Positions 42,873 through 51,363 of a stretch of 64,000 nucleotides of DNA are shown piece after piece. How positions within the stretch are numbered: position 1 is the stretch's first letter; every line of letters begins with the position of its first letter. The position numbers and the translations under genes are program-made. The stretch is taken from positions 42,037 to 106,036 of the forward strand of contig LSIB01000176.1 of assembly GCA_001556025.1 (NCBI GenBank), given 5' to 3'. The stretch is from Rhizobiales bacterium CCH3-A5. Its GTDB lineage: Bacteria > Pseudomonadota > Alphaproteobacteria > Rhizobiales > Beijerinckiaceae. The notes under the pieces are model-generated. The model was not told where the DNA came from, made no database searches, and saw only the letters and a program-made list of their open reading frames with translations.

Positions 42873-43841
42873 TCAGCGTGTTCTGAACGAAGGATGCCAG
42901 AAGGTCGCCGCGCGCTCCAGCAGCGTAAGCGCACCGTAGAACAACGAGCCCGCGAGCGCGGCGACGACGATCTCGGCCCAGACCATGTCGAGGCCCATCC
43001 GGCCGATCTCGGTCGAGATCCGGAAGCCCATGCCAACGGTCGGCGTGCCGAAGAACTCGGCCACGATCGCGCCGATCAGCGCCAGCGTCGCGTTGATCTT
43101 GAGCGCGTTGAAGATGAAGGGCAGCGCCATCGGCAGCCGCAGCCGCAGCAGCGTCGTTCCCCAGTCGGCTCCGTAGCTGCGCATCAGGTCGCGCTCCTGA
43201 TGGCCCGCCGCCGAGAGGCCCGCCAGCGTGTTGATCAGCATCGGGAAGAAGGTCATCGCCACCACGACGGCGACCTTGGAGTGCCAGTCGAAACCGAACC
43301 ACATCACCATGATCGGCGCGATCCCGATGATCGGCAGGGCCGAGACGAAGTCGGCGATCGGCAGGACGCCCCGGCGCAGAAACGGGCTGCGGTCGCAGGC
43401 GAGCGCCACCGCGAAGCCGGCGAGCCCGCCGAGCGCCCAGCCGGGCAGCGCCGATTTCAGCACGGTCTGCACGAAGTCGGGCAGCAGCGTGCCGCCGGTG
43501 GCGAACAGCTTCGTCAGGATCGCCGAGGGCGGCGGCATCAGCACAAAGGGAATGCCGCCGCCGACGCAGGCGATTTCCCACAGCGCGAACAGGACGAGGC
43601 CGAAGATCAGCGGCGGCAGCAGGCTGTGCCGGCCGCGCAGCCGTTCGGCGATCCTGTGATTGAGCCACCACGACAAGGCCCAGGCGGCGAGCGTCGCGAT
43701 CCAGAAGAGGGCGGGAACCGCACCCGGGCTGGCATGCGCCCAGCCGATCAGGACCGCGAAGGCGAGAATCGGCATTGCGAGGCTTGCCGGCAGGCCGACA
43801 TCGCCGCTTGCTGGCTGGCTCGCGGCAAGGTTCGCGCTCAT
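42873..43841 (-). CDS. ABC transporter permease, SsuC/TauC class (second permease)
   Basis: A 322-residue permease; ATG 43841 overlaps the stop of the other permease by four bases, which decides it over a longer in-frame extension. The EAA-type loop HQERDLMRSYGADWGTTLLRLRLPMALPFIF is near residues 197-227. The N-terminal ~100 residues carry two or three additional hydrophobic segments not found in short SsuC proteins. It is expected to form a heterodimeric pore with the next gene product. Confidence 0.9.
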   Translation of the reverse strand: MSANLAASQPASGDVGLPASLAMPILAFAVLIGWAHASPGAVPALFWIATLAAWALSWWLNHRIAERLRGRHSLLPPLIFGLVLFALWEIACVGGGIPFVLMPPPSAILTKLFATGGTLLPDFVQTVLKSALPGWALGGLAGFAVALACDRSPFLRRGVLPIADFVSALPIIGIAPIMVMWFGFDWHSKVAVVVAMTFFPMLINTLAGLSAAGHQERDLMRSYGADWGTTLLRLRLPMALPFIFNALKINATLALIGAIVAEFFGTPTVGMGFRISTEIGRMGLDMVWAEIVVAALAGSLFYGALTLLERAATFWHPSFRTR

Positions 43842-44704
43842 GGCCGCGCTCCCATGGCGCGCGCGGTGAGCCGCTCGCTCAGCGCCACGCATTGCACGAG
43901 AACCGCCGCGATGATCGCGGCCGCGAACAGCGCCGCCCAGATCTGGATGGTCTGGCCGTAATAGGAGCCGGACAACAGCCGCGCGCCGATGCCGGCCGAG
44001 CCGCCGGTCGGCAGTTCGCCGACGATCGCGCCGACGAGACTGATTGCGACTGCGACCTTCAGCGAGGCGAAGAGATAGGGCAGGGCGGCCGGTAGCCGCA
44101 GGCGCAGCAGGGTTTGTAGGCGGCCGGCCGAATAGGTCCGCATCAGGTCGAGCAGCATCGGCTCCGGCGAGGTCAGGCCCTTCACCATGCCGATCGCAAC
44201 CGGGAAGAACGACAGATACATCGAGATCAGCGCCTTAGGCACGAGACCGGTGACGCCGACCGCGCCGAGCGCCACGACCACGATCGGCGCGATGGCGAGG
44301 ATCGGAATCGTCTGCGAGGCGACGAGCCAGGGCACGAGGCTCGCTGCCAGCACGCGCGAATGGACGATGCCGATCGCGAGCGCGATGCCCAGCACCGCGC
44401 CGAGCGCGAAACCCAGCAGCGTCGAAGAGACGGTGATCGCGCCATGAAAGACGAGGCTGCGCGGCGACGAGACCGGCGTCTCCACAGTGGCGGTCCAGAG
44501 CGCGGCGACGATCTGGTGCGGGGCCGGCAGCACCGGGCGCTCCAGCGCCCAGGCAGCGAGGAAGCGCTCGGACAGCGTGCCGCCCTGCGGAAAGCTCGGC
44601 AGGGCCGAATTCATCGGCAGCGCCGCGCCGTACCAGAGCGCCAGCAACACGGCCAGCACCGTCGCGACCGGCAGGATGCGGACGAGGCGGCGCTCACTCG
44701 TCAT
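43838..44704 (-). CDS. ABC transporter permease, SsuC/TauC class (first permease)
   Basis: A 288-residue inner-membrane permease with about six to seven helices and a cytoplasmic loop LLDLMRTYSAGRLQTLLRLRLPAALPYLF near residues 184-212. It overlaps the ATPase gene by 11 bases and the second permease gene by four, so the set is translated from one message. Two unequal permeases suggest a heterodimer, as in some riboflavin/thiamine-precursor importers. Confidence 0.9.
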   Translation of the reverse strand: MTSERRLVRILPVATVLAVLLALWYGAALPMNSALPSFPQGGTLSERFLAAWALERPVLPAPHQIVAALWTATVETPVSSPRSLVFHGAITVSSTLLGFALGAVLGIALAIGIVHSRVLAASLVPWLVASQTIPILAIAPIVVVALGAVGVTGLVPKALISMYLSFFPVAIGMVKGLTSPEPMLLDLMRTYSAGRLQTLLRLRLPAALPYLFASLKVAVAISLVGAIVGELPTGGSAGIGARLLSGSYYGQTIQIWAALFAAAIIAAVLVQCVALSERLTARAMGARP

Positions 44705-45586
44705 AGGAATGCCCGGCGCGCAGGCCCTCGCGGACGCGATGGGCGACTTTCAGGAACTCCGGGGTCTCGCGGATGTCGAGCGTGCGGTCACGTGGGAAAT
44801 CGCAACGGATCACGTCGATGATCCGGCCCGGACGCGGCGACATCACCACGATGCGCGTCGACAGGAACACGGCTTCCGGAATCGAATGCGTGACGAACAG
44901 CACGGTCTTCTGCGTCCGGTCCCAAAGCCTGAGCAGTTGCAGGTTGAGATTGTCGCGGACGATCTCGTCGAGCGCTCCGAACGGCTCGTCCATCAGCAGG
45001 AGCTTCGGCTCGAACGAGAGCGCGCGTGCGATCGAGGCGCGCTGCTGCATGCCGCCCGAAAGCTGCCAGGGATATTTGCCGGCGAAATCTTTAAGCCCGA
45101 CGAGATCGAGATAGCGCCGCGCCCGCTCCTCGCGCTCAGCCTTGGGCAGCCTGAACACCTCCAGCGGCAGCTTGACGTTGCGCGCGATCGTCCGCCACGG
45201 ATAGGCGCCGGCGCCTGGAAGACATAGCCGTATTGCCGGGCGAGCCGCGCCTGTTCCGCCGACATTCCGTTGACCGACAGATGCCCGCCCGTCGGCTGCT
45301 CCAGATCGGCGATGACGCGCAATAGCGTGGTCTTGCCGCAGCCCGAAGGACCGATGAAGGAAACGAATTCGCCCGCCTCGACCGCGAGATCGACATTCGA
45401 CAGCGCATGGACAGGACCGTCGCCGGTCTCGAAGACGAGCGACAGGCCGGCTATATCGACGACACGCGCCGCTTTTGTGGAGACCGTCTCGTCCGGAAAG
45501 GTCATGCTTTCGCCCACGGCCATGTCCCTCGCCGCATCCCGTTCGACGCCGCTGGCCGGCCTCGTGATATCGGCTACAGAATCCAT
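44694..45586 (-). pseudogene. ABC transporter ATPase (TauB/SsuB class), interrupted by a frameshift
   Basis: The N-terminal part reads from ATG 45586 with Walker A GPSGCGKTTLL and QYGYVFQAPA, then continues out of frame. The rest is intact one frame away: YPWRTIARNVKLPLEVF, signature LSGGMQQRASIARAL, Walker B LLLMDEPFGALD and H-loop FVTHSIPEAVFL, to the stop at 44694. The break lies in the GC-rich stretch at about 45201-45216, where one or two bases appear lost or gained between QAPA and YPWR. It may be a true mutation or an assembly error. Function, if intact, is energising the pyrimidine importer. Confidence 0.85.
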
Positions 45587-45645
45587 GACCCGTCAATCGC
45601 TCCCATGGCCTGCGCGCCATCTCGGACGGCTTATCCATCACCGAA

Positions 45646-45663
45646 TTTGACCAAATGGAAAAA
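45646..45663. promoter_or_regulatory. RutR-box-like palindrome upstream of the importer/hydA operon
   Basis: TTTGACCAAATGGAAAAA matches the RutR consensus TTGACCANNTGGTCAA at 14 of 16 bases when read on the plus strand, within an 18-base imperfect palindrome. It lies 60 bases upstream of ATG 45586, in the 321-base divergent gap. The rutR gene itself is 3 kb away in the same cluster. Strength relative to the better site at 45813 is unknown. Confidence 0.6.
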
Positions 45664-45812
45664 CCCGGCGCAAGCCCAGCTTTGCGCCAGCCCGACTACC
45701 GAAAAGCGTCGTCCCGCGCCGGCCTTGCGGGCGGAACAGGCTGCGCTGCCTGCGTTTTGAGCCGCCGCCGCCGCGAGAACAGGCGCGCCCCTATTGACGG
45801 TTTGGCATCTGG

Positions 45813-45830
45813 TTTGATCAGATGGTCAAA
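45813..45830. promoter_or_regulatory. RutR-box palindrome upstream of preT-preA
   Basis: TTTGATCAGATGGTCAAA is a near-perfect palindrome (7 of 8 arm bases) and differs from the E. coli RutR consensus TTGACCANNTGGTCAA at one base. It is 77 bases before the preT start and overlaps the -10 expected from TTGACG at 45794-45799. This is the position for repression that is lifted when uracil or thymine binds RutR. Confidence 0.75.
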
Positions 45831-45907
45831 CTTGGAATGCGTCCAGGTTGAAGGCACGATCGAGTGCGACGGCGTGAGCGCGGCCGTCCGGAAGCGGGAG
45901 TTGTCCC

Positions 45908-47269
45908 ATGTCGCAGGACCATGTCGCCATTGCGTTCGCGGAGCCCGACATCGCGGCGCAGCGCCTCCCGCCCGAAGCTCTGGCGGCGAACTTCGCCGAC
46001 ATCCATCCGCCGCTCGACCGCCATGAGGCGCGCGTCGCCGCCGATCGCTGCCTGTTCTGCTGGGATGCGCCCTGCGTGACAGCCTGCCCGACGGGCATCG
46101 ACATCCCGCTCTTCATCCGGCAGATCGCGGCCGGCAATCCGCTGGTCGCGGCCAGGACGATCCTCGACGCCAACATCATGGGCGGCATGTGCGCCCGCGT
46201 CTGCCCGACCGAGACGCTCTGCGAGCAGGCCTGCGTGCGCGAGGCAGCCGAGGGCGCGCCGGTCAAGATCGGCCTGCTCCAGCGCCACGCCACCGACGCG
46301 CTGATGGAATCGGGCCGCCAGCCCTATCGGCAGGGAACGCCGACCGGCCGCAACGTTGCGGTCGTCGGGGCGGGGCCGGCGGGGCTCGCCTGCGCCCACA
46401 AACTGGCTGTGCTCGGCCACGAGGTCACGCTCTACGAGGCGCGCGAGAAGCCGGCCGGGCTCAACGAATACGGCATCGCCGCCTACAAGACGCCGAACGA
46501 TTTCGCCGCGCGCGAGGCCGAATTCATCCTCGGCGTCGGCGGCATCGCGCTGAAGACCGGGGTCGCGCTCGGCCGTGACATCACGCTGGAGACGCTGCAG
46601 GCCGAGCACGACGCCGTCTTCCTGGGGCTCGGCCTCAGCGCGGTGAACGCGCTCGGCCTCGCCAATGAAGCGCTTCACGGCCTCGAGGACGCGGTCGCCT
46701 TCATCGCGCGGCTGCGGCAGGCGAACGACCCCGGCGAGATCGCGATCGGCCGGCGCGTCGTGGTCATTGGCGGCGGAATGACCGCCATCGACATGGCGAC
46801 GCAGGCGAGGCGGCTCGGGGCCGAGGAGGTCACCATCGTCTATCGGCGCGGGCCGGAATCCATGGCAGCCTCGCGCTACGAGCAGGAGCTGGCCCAGACC
46901 AACGGGGTGCTGATCCGTCACTGGCTTCAGCCGAAGGCGCTCGTGGCAAGCGCGGGTCGCGTGACGGCTGTGACCTTCGAATACACGCAGGCTCAGGACG
47001 GCCGCCTCACTGGGACGGGCGAGACGCTGACCTTGCCCTGCGACCAGGCGTTCAAGGCGATCGGCCAGGCGCCGGGCGGGTTCCCGGCGCTCGCGCTGGA
47101 TGGCGGGCGCATCGTCGTCGACGCCGAGCGCCGAACCTCGCTCGCGGGCGTCTGGGCCGGCGGCGACTGCATCGCGGGCGGTCAGGATCTCACCGTCGCG
47201 GCCGTTGAGGACGGCAAGCAGGCGGCGTTGTCGATCGACCGGGCGCTCGCCGCCCGCCCTGCGGCTTGA
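45908..47269 (+). CDS. preT: NAD-dependent dihydropyrimidine dehydrogenase subunit PreT
   Basis: A 453-residue FAD/iron-sulfur flavoprotein. An N-terminal cysteine cluster CLFCWDAPCVTACPTGIDI (about residues 48-66) and MCARVCPTETLCEQACVR (about 97-114) bind Fe-S; FAD motif VAVVGAGPAGLACAHKL follows and the NAD motif VVVIGGGMTAIDMA is near 281-294. With PreA it reduces uracil and thymine to the dihydro forms using NADH, the first step of the reductive pathway. It starts 77 bases after a RutR-type operator and is 12 bases before preA. Confidence 0.95.
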   Translation: MSQDHVAIAFAEPDIAAQRLPPEALAANFADIHPPLDRHEARVAADRCLFCWDAPCVTACPTGIDIPLFIRQIAAGNPLVAARTILDANIMGGMCARVCPTETLCEQACVREAAEGAPVKIGLLQRHATDALMESGRQPYRQGTPTGRNVAVVGAGPAGLACAHKLAVLGHEVTLYEAREKPAGLNEYGIAAYKTPNDFAAREAEFILGVGGIALKTGVALGRDITLETLQAEHDAVFLGLGLSAVNALGLANEALHGLEDAVAFIARLRQANDPGEIAIGRRVVVIGGGMTAIDMATQARRLGAEEVTIVYRRGPESMAASRYEQELAQTNGVLIRHWLQPKALVASAGRVTAVTFEYTQAQDGRLTGTGETLTLPCDQAFKAIGQAPGGFPALALDGGRIVVDAERRTSLAGVWAGGDCIAGGQDLTVAAVEDGKQAALSIDRALAARPAA

Positions 47270-47281
47270 GGAGACAAGACG

Positions 47282-48589
47282 ATGGCAGACCTCTCCGTCT
47301 CTTTCTGCGGCGTCAAGGCGCCCAATCCGTTCTGGCTCGCCTCCGCGCCGCCGACCGACAAGGCCTATAATGTCGAGCGCGCCTTCCGCGCCGGCTGGGG
47401 CGGCGTGGTCTGGAAGACGATCGGCGAAGACGGGCCGCCGGTCGTCAACGTCTCTGGTCCGCGCTACGGGGCTTGGCATGGGCCGGACCGGCGCGTGCTG
47501 GGGCTCAACAACATCGAGCTGATCACCGACCGGCCGCTCGAGATCAATTTGCGGGAGATCGGGCAGGTGAAGCGCGACTGGCCGGACCGAGCCATGATCG
47601 TCTCGCTGATGGTGCCCTGCGTCGAGGAGGCCTGGAAGGCGATCCTGCCGCGCGTCGAGGCGAGCGGGGCAGACGGGATCGAGCTGAATTTCGGGTGCCC
47701 TCACGGCATGTCGGAGCGCGGCATGGGCGCAGCGGTCGGCCAGGTGCCCGAATACATCGAGATGGTGACGCGCTGGTGCAAGGCGCATACCCGCATGCCG
47801 GTCTTCGTCAAGCTGACGCCCAACATCACCGACATCCGCTTCCCGGCGCGGGCGGCCAGGCAGGGCGGCGCCGACGCGGTGACGCTGATCAACACCATCA
47901 CCTCGGTGATGGGCGTCGATCTCGACGCGATGACGCCTTGGCCGCCGATCGACGGACAGGCGAGCCATGGCGGCTATTGCGGGCCTTCCGTGAAACCGAT
48001 TGCGCTGAACATGGTCGGGCAGATCGCGCGCGATCCGGCGACGCAAGGCCTGCCGATCTCCGGCATCGGCGGCATCACCACCTGGCGCGACGCGGCCGAA
48101 TACATGGCGCTGGGCTGCGGCACGGTGCAGGTGTGCACCGCGGCGATGGTCTACGGCTTCAAGATCATCGACGAACTGACCAGCGGCCTCTCGGCCTGGA
48201 TGGACGAGAAGGGCTATGCTTCGGTGTCTGACTTCGTCGGGCGCGCCGTGCCGCGCTTCACCGAATGGCAGCACCTCAATCTCGACTATGTCGCCAAGGC
48301 GCGGATCGACCAGGATCTCTGCATCAAATGCGGGCGCTGCCACATCGCCTGCGAGGACACCTCGCATCAGGCGATCACGCGCGAGAAGGACGGCAAGCGC
48401 CATTTCGAGGTGATCGACGCCGAATGCGTCGGCTGCAATCTCTGCACCATCGTCTGTCCGGTCGAGGACTGCATCACGCTCGTGCCGCTGACCGAAGGCG
48501 TCGATCCGCGCACGGGGGTGACGGTCGGCGGCCACCGGACCTGGATGGAGCATCCCAACAATCCGGGTGCGGGCGCGGCGGCGGAGTGA
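47282..48589 (+). CDS. preA: NAD-dependent dihydropyrimidine dehydrogenase subunit PreA
   Basis: A 435-residue protein: an FMN TIM barrel of the dihydroorotate-dehydrogenase type (ELNFGCPHGMSERGMG; GIGGITTWRDAAEYMALG) and a C-terminal ferredoxin domain with two 4Fe-4S clusters, CIKCGRCHIAC (about residues 343-353) and CVGCNLCTIVC (about 382-392). It is the catalytic subunit paired with PreT. The product dihydropyrimidine goes to the hydantoinase encoded at 40164-41618. Confidence 0.95.
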   Translation: MADLSVSFCGVKAPNPFWLASAPPTDKAYNVERAFRAGWGGVVWKTIGEDGPPVVNVSGPRYGAWHGPDRRVLGLNNIELITDRPLEINLREIGQVKRDWPDRAMIVSLMVPCVEEAWKAILPRVEASGADGIELNFGCPHGMSERGMGAAVGQVPEYIEMVTRWCKAHTRMPVFVKLTPNITDIRFPARAARQGGADAVTLINTITSVMGVDLDAMTPWPPIDGQASHGGYCGPSVKPIALNMVGQIARDPATQGLPISGIGGITTWRDAAEYMALGCGTVQVCTAAMVYGFKIIDELTSGLSAWMDEKGYASVSDFVGRAVPRFTEWQHLNLDYVAKARIDQDLCIKCGRCHIACEDTSHQAITREKDGKRHFEVIDAECVGCNLCTIVCPVEDCITLVPLTEGVDPRTGVTVGGHRTWMEHPNNPGAGAAAE

Positions 48590-48600
48590 GTGCTTCCCCA

Positions 48601-48720
48601 CGCCGTCATCCCGGACAAGCGGCGAAGCCGCGCCGATCAGGGATCCATTCTAGAACCCATCCGGTCAGCGTTCCGGAATGGGTCCCGGGTCTCCGCTGCG
48701 CTCCGCCCGGGATGACGGCG
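48601..48720. repeat. About 120-base palindromic intergenic element
   Basis: The ends CGCCGTCATCCCGG (48601-48614) and CCGGGATGACGGCG (48707-48720) are perfect 14-base inverted repeats, with internal GATCAGGGATCCATTC and GAATGGGTCCCGGGTCTC parts that are also complementary. Elements of this form are dispersed between genes in alphaproteobacteria. Here it lies between convergent preA and rutR, and the 3' end of rutR runs into it. Confidence 0.8.
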
Positions 48721-49399
48721 CGTTTTGTGACGACGGAATACCCGACCTCATCAGCACACCGCGCAAGATTGTCCCCGTCACCGCCTCGCAGCTCTGCGCG
48801 AAGAAGGCCTCGTCGTCGAGGCCGCTGCCGGTCAGCGTCCTGATCTGCACGGCGAAATCGGCGTAATGCTGCGTCGTCGCCCAGATCATGAACAACAGAT
48901 GGCGCGGCTCCATCCTGACCAGCGCGCCCTGATCCATCCAGCGCTCCAGCACGGCGACGGTGCGCGTCACCAGTTCCGCCAGTTCCGTCTCCAGGATGGT
49001 CGAGACGAGTTGCGCGCCCTGCATGATCTCCATCGCCCACAGACGAGAGGCGTCCGGGTGGTCGCGCGAGGCCTCCAGCTTGCGGATGATGTAGTCCGAC
49101 AGCGCCTGCTCGGGGTCGAGCGCCGCATCGAGCTCGCGCAACGGGGCGAGCCACATCATCAGCGTGCGCGACAGCACCGCCCGGTAGAGCGCGTCCTTGC
49201 TGCCGACATAGTAGAGCAGATTGGTCTTGGAGAGCCCGGCTGCATCCGCGATCTGCTCGACGCGCGTGCCGCGCAGCCCATAGCGCGCAAACAGCGCCAG
49301 CGCGGCGTCGAGAATGCGCTCCATATTCGCGGCGCCGGCCTTCGAGGAACCGGCGCGCGCCGTCGGCTGGGCGCTAGTGGTGTCGGCCGTGTCCAGCAT
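48665..49399 (-). CDS. rutR: Pyrimidine utilization regulator RutR (TetR family)
   Basis: A 244-residue TetR regulator closely similar to E. coli RutR: HTH GLRGTRVEQIADAAGLSKTNLLYYVGSKDALYRAVL (about residues 41-76), then IWATTQHYADFAVQI near 172-186, a RutR hallmark. RutR binds uracil or thymine and releases its DNA. E. coli RutR has 212 residues; this one has about 18 extra at the C-terminus encoded by the palindromic element at 48601-48720. It is convergent with preA and should act on the two operators at 45646 and 45813. Confidence 0.92.
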   Translation of the reverse strand: MLDTADTTSAQPTARAGSSKAGAANMERILDAALALFARYGLRGTRVEQIADAAGLSKTNLLYYVGSKDALYRAVLSRTLMMWLAPLRELDAALDPEQALSDYIIRKLEASRDHPDASRLWAMEIMQGAQLVSTILETELAELVTRTVAVLERWMDQGALVRMEPRHLLFMIWATTQHYADFAVQIRTLTGSGLDDEAFFAQSCEAVTGTILRGVLMRSGIPSSQNAPSSRAERSGDPGPIPER

Positions 49400-49592
49400 G
49401 TCCCCGTCGCATTGGCCCGGCGCGCCGCGCCGCTCCCTTCAGCCGATAGGCCGATCGCGACGCACCCGCAAGCCGGTTTCCCGCCCGGGCCGGGTTGGCT
49501 CGCGCTGCGGTCGGGATACCGGCATACTCTATAATTCGATAAAACCGGAAAGATGGGTTGACGACCGGGACGGCAGCCGCCATCGTCGCGTC

Positions 49593-49910
49593 ATGGACAC
49601 GAACGATGCAGCGTCACGGCTCGAGGCCTTGGGCAATCCGACCCGGCTTGCGCTCTTCCGCGCGCTGGTCAAGGCCGGGCATGGCGGCCTTTCGGTCGGC
49701 GAGTGCCAGCAGCGCCTCGCCATCGCACAATCGACCCTGTCCTTTCATCTGAAGGCGCTGATCCATGCAGGTCTCGTCACACAGGAGCGGCGGAGCCGCA
49801 CACTGATCTGCCGCGCCAATTTCGACCTGATGAACGCGCTGGTCGGTTTCCTCGTCGACGAGTGCTGCGTCGAGGAGCGCTGCCGGGTGCCGGCCTCGGA
49901 CGCGGCCTGA
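49593..49910 (+). CDS. arsR: ArsR-family metalloregulator
   Basis: A 105-residue winged-HTH regulator. The start ATG 49593 is chosen, as upstream codons are not ArsR-like. The HTH core is ECQQRLAIAQSTLSFHLKALIHAGLV near residues 38-63; the C-terminus ends VDECCVEERCRV (Cys90, Cys91 and Cys96 region), a likely As(III)/Sb(III)-binding cysteine set. TATAAT at 49530-49535 is a possible -10. It precedes an ArsO-like gene and starts the arsenic island; it probably represses the genes to 52598. Confidence 0.88.
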   Translation: MDTNDAASRLEALGNPTRLALFRALVKAGHGGLSVGECQQRLAIAQSTLSFHLKALIHAGLVTQERRSRTLICRANFDLMNALVGFLVDECCVEERCRVPASDAA

Positions 49911-49971
49911 CTTTGCCCGGTGTTTCGATGTTTCCGGATATGCAGGACCATCTCATGAACGAGGCCTCTCG

Positions 49972-51363
49972 ATGAGCAAGACGATCGCGATCATCGGAGC
50001 CGGACCGGTGGGCCTCGCGGCCGCCGCTCACGCCATCGAGCGCGGCCTGACGCCGCTGGTTCTCGAGCGGGGACCGGCCATCGGCCATGCCGCGCGACAA
50101 TGGGCGCATGTGCCGATGTTTTCGCCCTGGGCGTTCAACATCGACGCGGCCGCCGGGCGACTGCTCGCCGCGACGGGCTGGAACCGGCCCGCCCCAAATG
50201 CCTATCCTACCGGAAGCGACCTTGTCGGACAGTATCTGGCGCCGCTCGCCGAGCGGACGGCGTTGCGCGACGTCATTCGTCTCGACGCCGAGGTCGTCGC
50301 GGTTTCGCGGGTGGGCGTGGACAAGCTCCGCACGGCCGGGCGCGAGCGCGCGCCCTTCGCCCTGCGCTATCGCAATGGCGCAGGCGACAGGACGGTCCTG
50401 GCCGATGCGGTAATCGACGCCTCCGGCACCTGGTTCTCGCCCAATCCGGCAGGCTCAGGCGGGTTGCCGGCGATCGGCGAGGCGCAGGCGCGCGGGCGGA
50501 TCAGCCATGGCATGCCCGATGTGCTGGGTGCGGCCCGCAGCCGCTATTCCGGGCGTCGTATCGCGGTTCTCGGCGGCGGGCATTCGGCGATCGGCACGCT
50601 GATCGCGCTCGCGGAGTTGCGGGACACGGCGCCCGACACCAGCATCATCTGGCTCTATCGCGGGGCGCATCTCGCCAAGGCTTTCGGCGGAGGCGCGGCC
50701 GACCAGCTTGCGGCGCGCGGCGAACTCGGGACGCGGGTCGCCGATCTGGTCGAAAGCGGGTGCATCGCCGTGCAGACCGGCTATCGTCTCGAGCGGATCG
50801 AGACGCAGCCAGCCGGGTTGCGCCTGATCGCGGATGACGGTCGCGCCGTCGCCGCGGACGAGCTCGTGGTCGCCACCGGGTTCCGGCCAGAACTCGACCT
50901 CCTGCGCGAACTGCGCGTCCGGCTCGATCCGGCGCTGGAATGCACGCCGGCGCTCGCGCCCCTGATCGACCCCAACGAGCACTCCTGCGGCACGGTGCGC
51001 CCGCATGGCGCGGCCGAACTCAGCCATCCCGAGCCGGGCTTCTACATCGCCGGGATGAAATCCTATGGCCGCGCGCCGACCTTCCTCCTTGCTACCGGGC
51101 ATGAGCAGGTCCGATCGATCGTTGCGGAGATCGCCGGCGACCATGAGGCGGCTCGGCGCGTCGAGCTCGTTCTTCCCGAGACGGGGGTGTGCAGCGCCAC
51201 CCCGGGCGGCGCGAAGGCGGCGGCGGCCTCGCAGTGCTGCGGCGGCCCGGCTCCGGTCGAGGTCGAGGCCTGCTGCGCTGACGACGCCATGGCGAAGGCC
51301 GCCGGCAAGGCCGGGTGCGGGTGCGGGACGAGCGCCCGCATCGACGAAGGCGCTATAGCCTGA
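49972..51363 (+). CDS. ArsO-like flavoprotein monooxygenase with cysteine-rich tail
   Basis: A 463-residue flavoprotein. FAD motif IIGAGPVGLAAAAHAIERG at residues 6-24 and NAD(P) motif VLGGGHSAIGTLIAL near 197-211 fit class-B/ArsO-like monooxygenases found in arsenic operons. From about residue 407 there is an extra tail with seven cysteines (407, 422, 423, 434, 435, 449, 451) in CC and CGC groups, rich in Ala and Gly. This tail may bind or deliver trivalent arsenic. It overlaps the MFS gene by one base. Its exact reaction on arsenicals is not known. Confidence 0.8.
   Translation: MSKTIAIIGAGPVGLAAAAHAIERGLTPLVLERGPAIGHAARQWAHVPMFSPWAFNIDAAAGRLLAATGWNRPAPNAYPTGSDLVGQYLAPLAERTALRDVIRLDAEVVAVSRVGVDKLRTAGRERAPFALRYRNGAGDRTVLADAVIDASGTWFSPNPAGSGGLPAIGEAQARGRISHGMPDVLGAARSRYSGRRIAVLGGGHSAIGTLIALAELRDTAPDTSIIWLYRGAHLAKAFGGGAADQLAARGELGTRVADLVESGCIAVQTGYRLERIETQPAGLRLIADDGRAVAADELVVATGFRPELDLLRELRVRLDPALECTPALAPLIDPNEHSCGTVRPHGAAELSHPEPGFYIAGMKSYGRAPTFLLATGHEQVRSIVAEIAGDHEAARRVELVLPETGVCSATPGGAKAAAASQCCGGPAPVEVEACCADDAMAKAAGKAGCGCGTSARIDEGAIA

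Noticed and set aside
45818..48601. A 927-codon open frame on the minus strand opposite preT-preA
   Set aside because: It is antisense to two well-supported genes with Fe-S and FAD motifs; its translation is low-complexity Arg/His/Asp-rich, typical of a GC-rich reverse frame.
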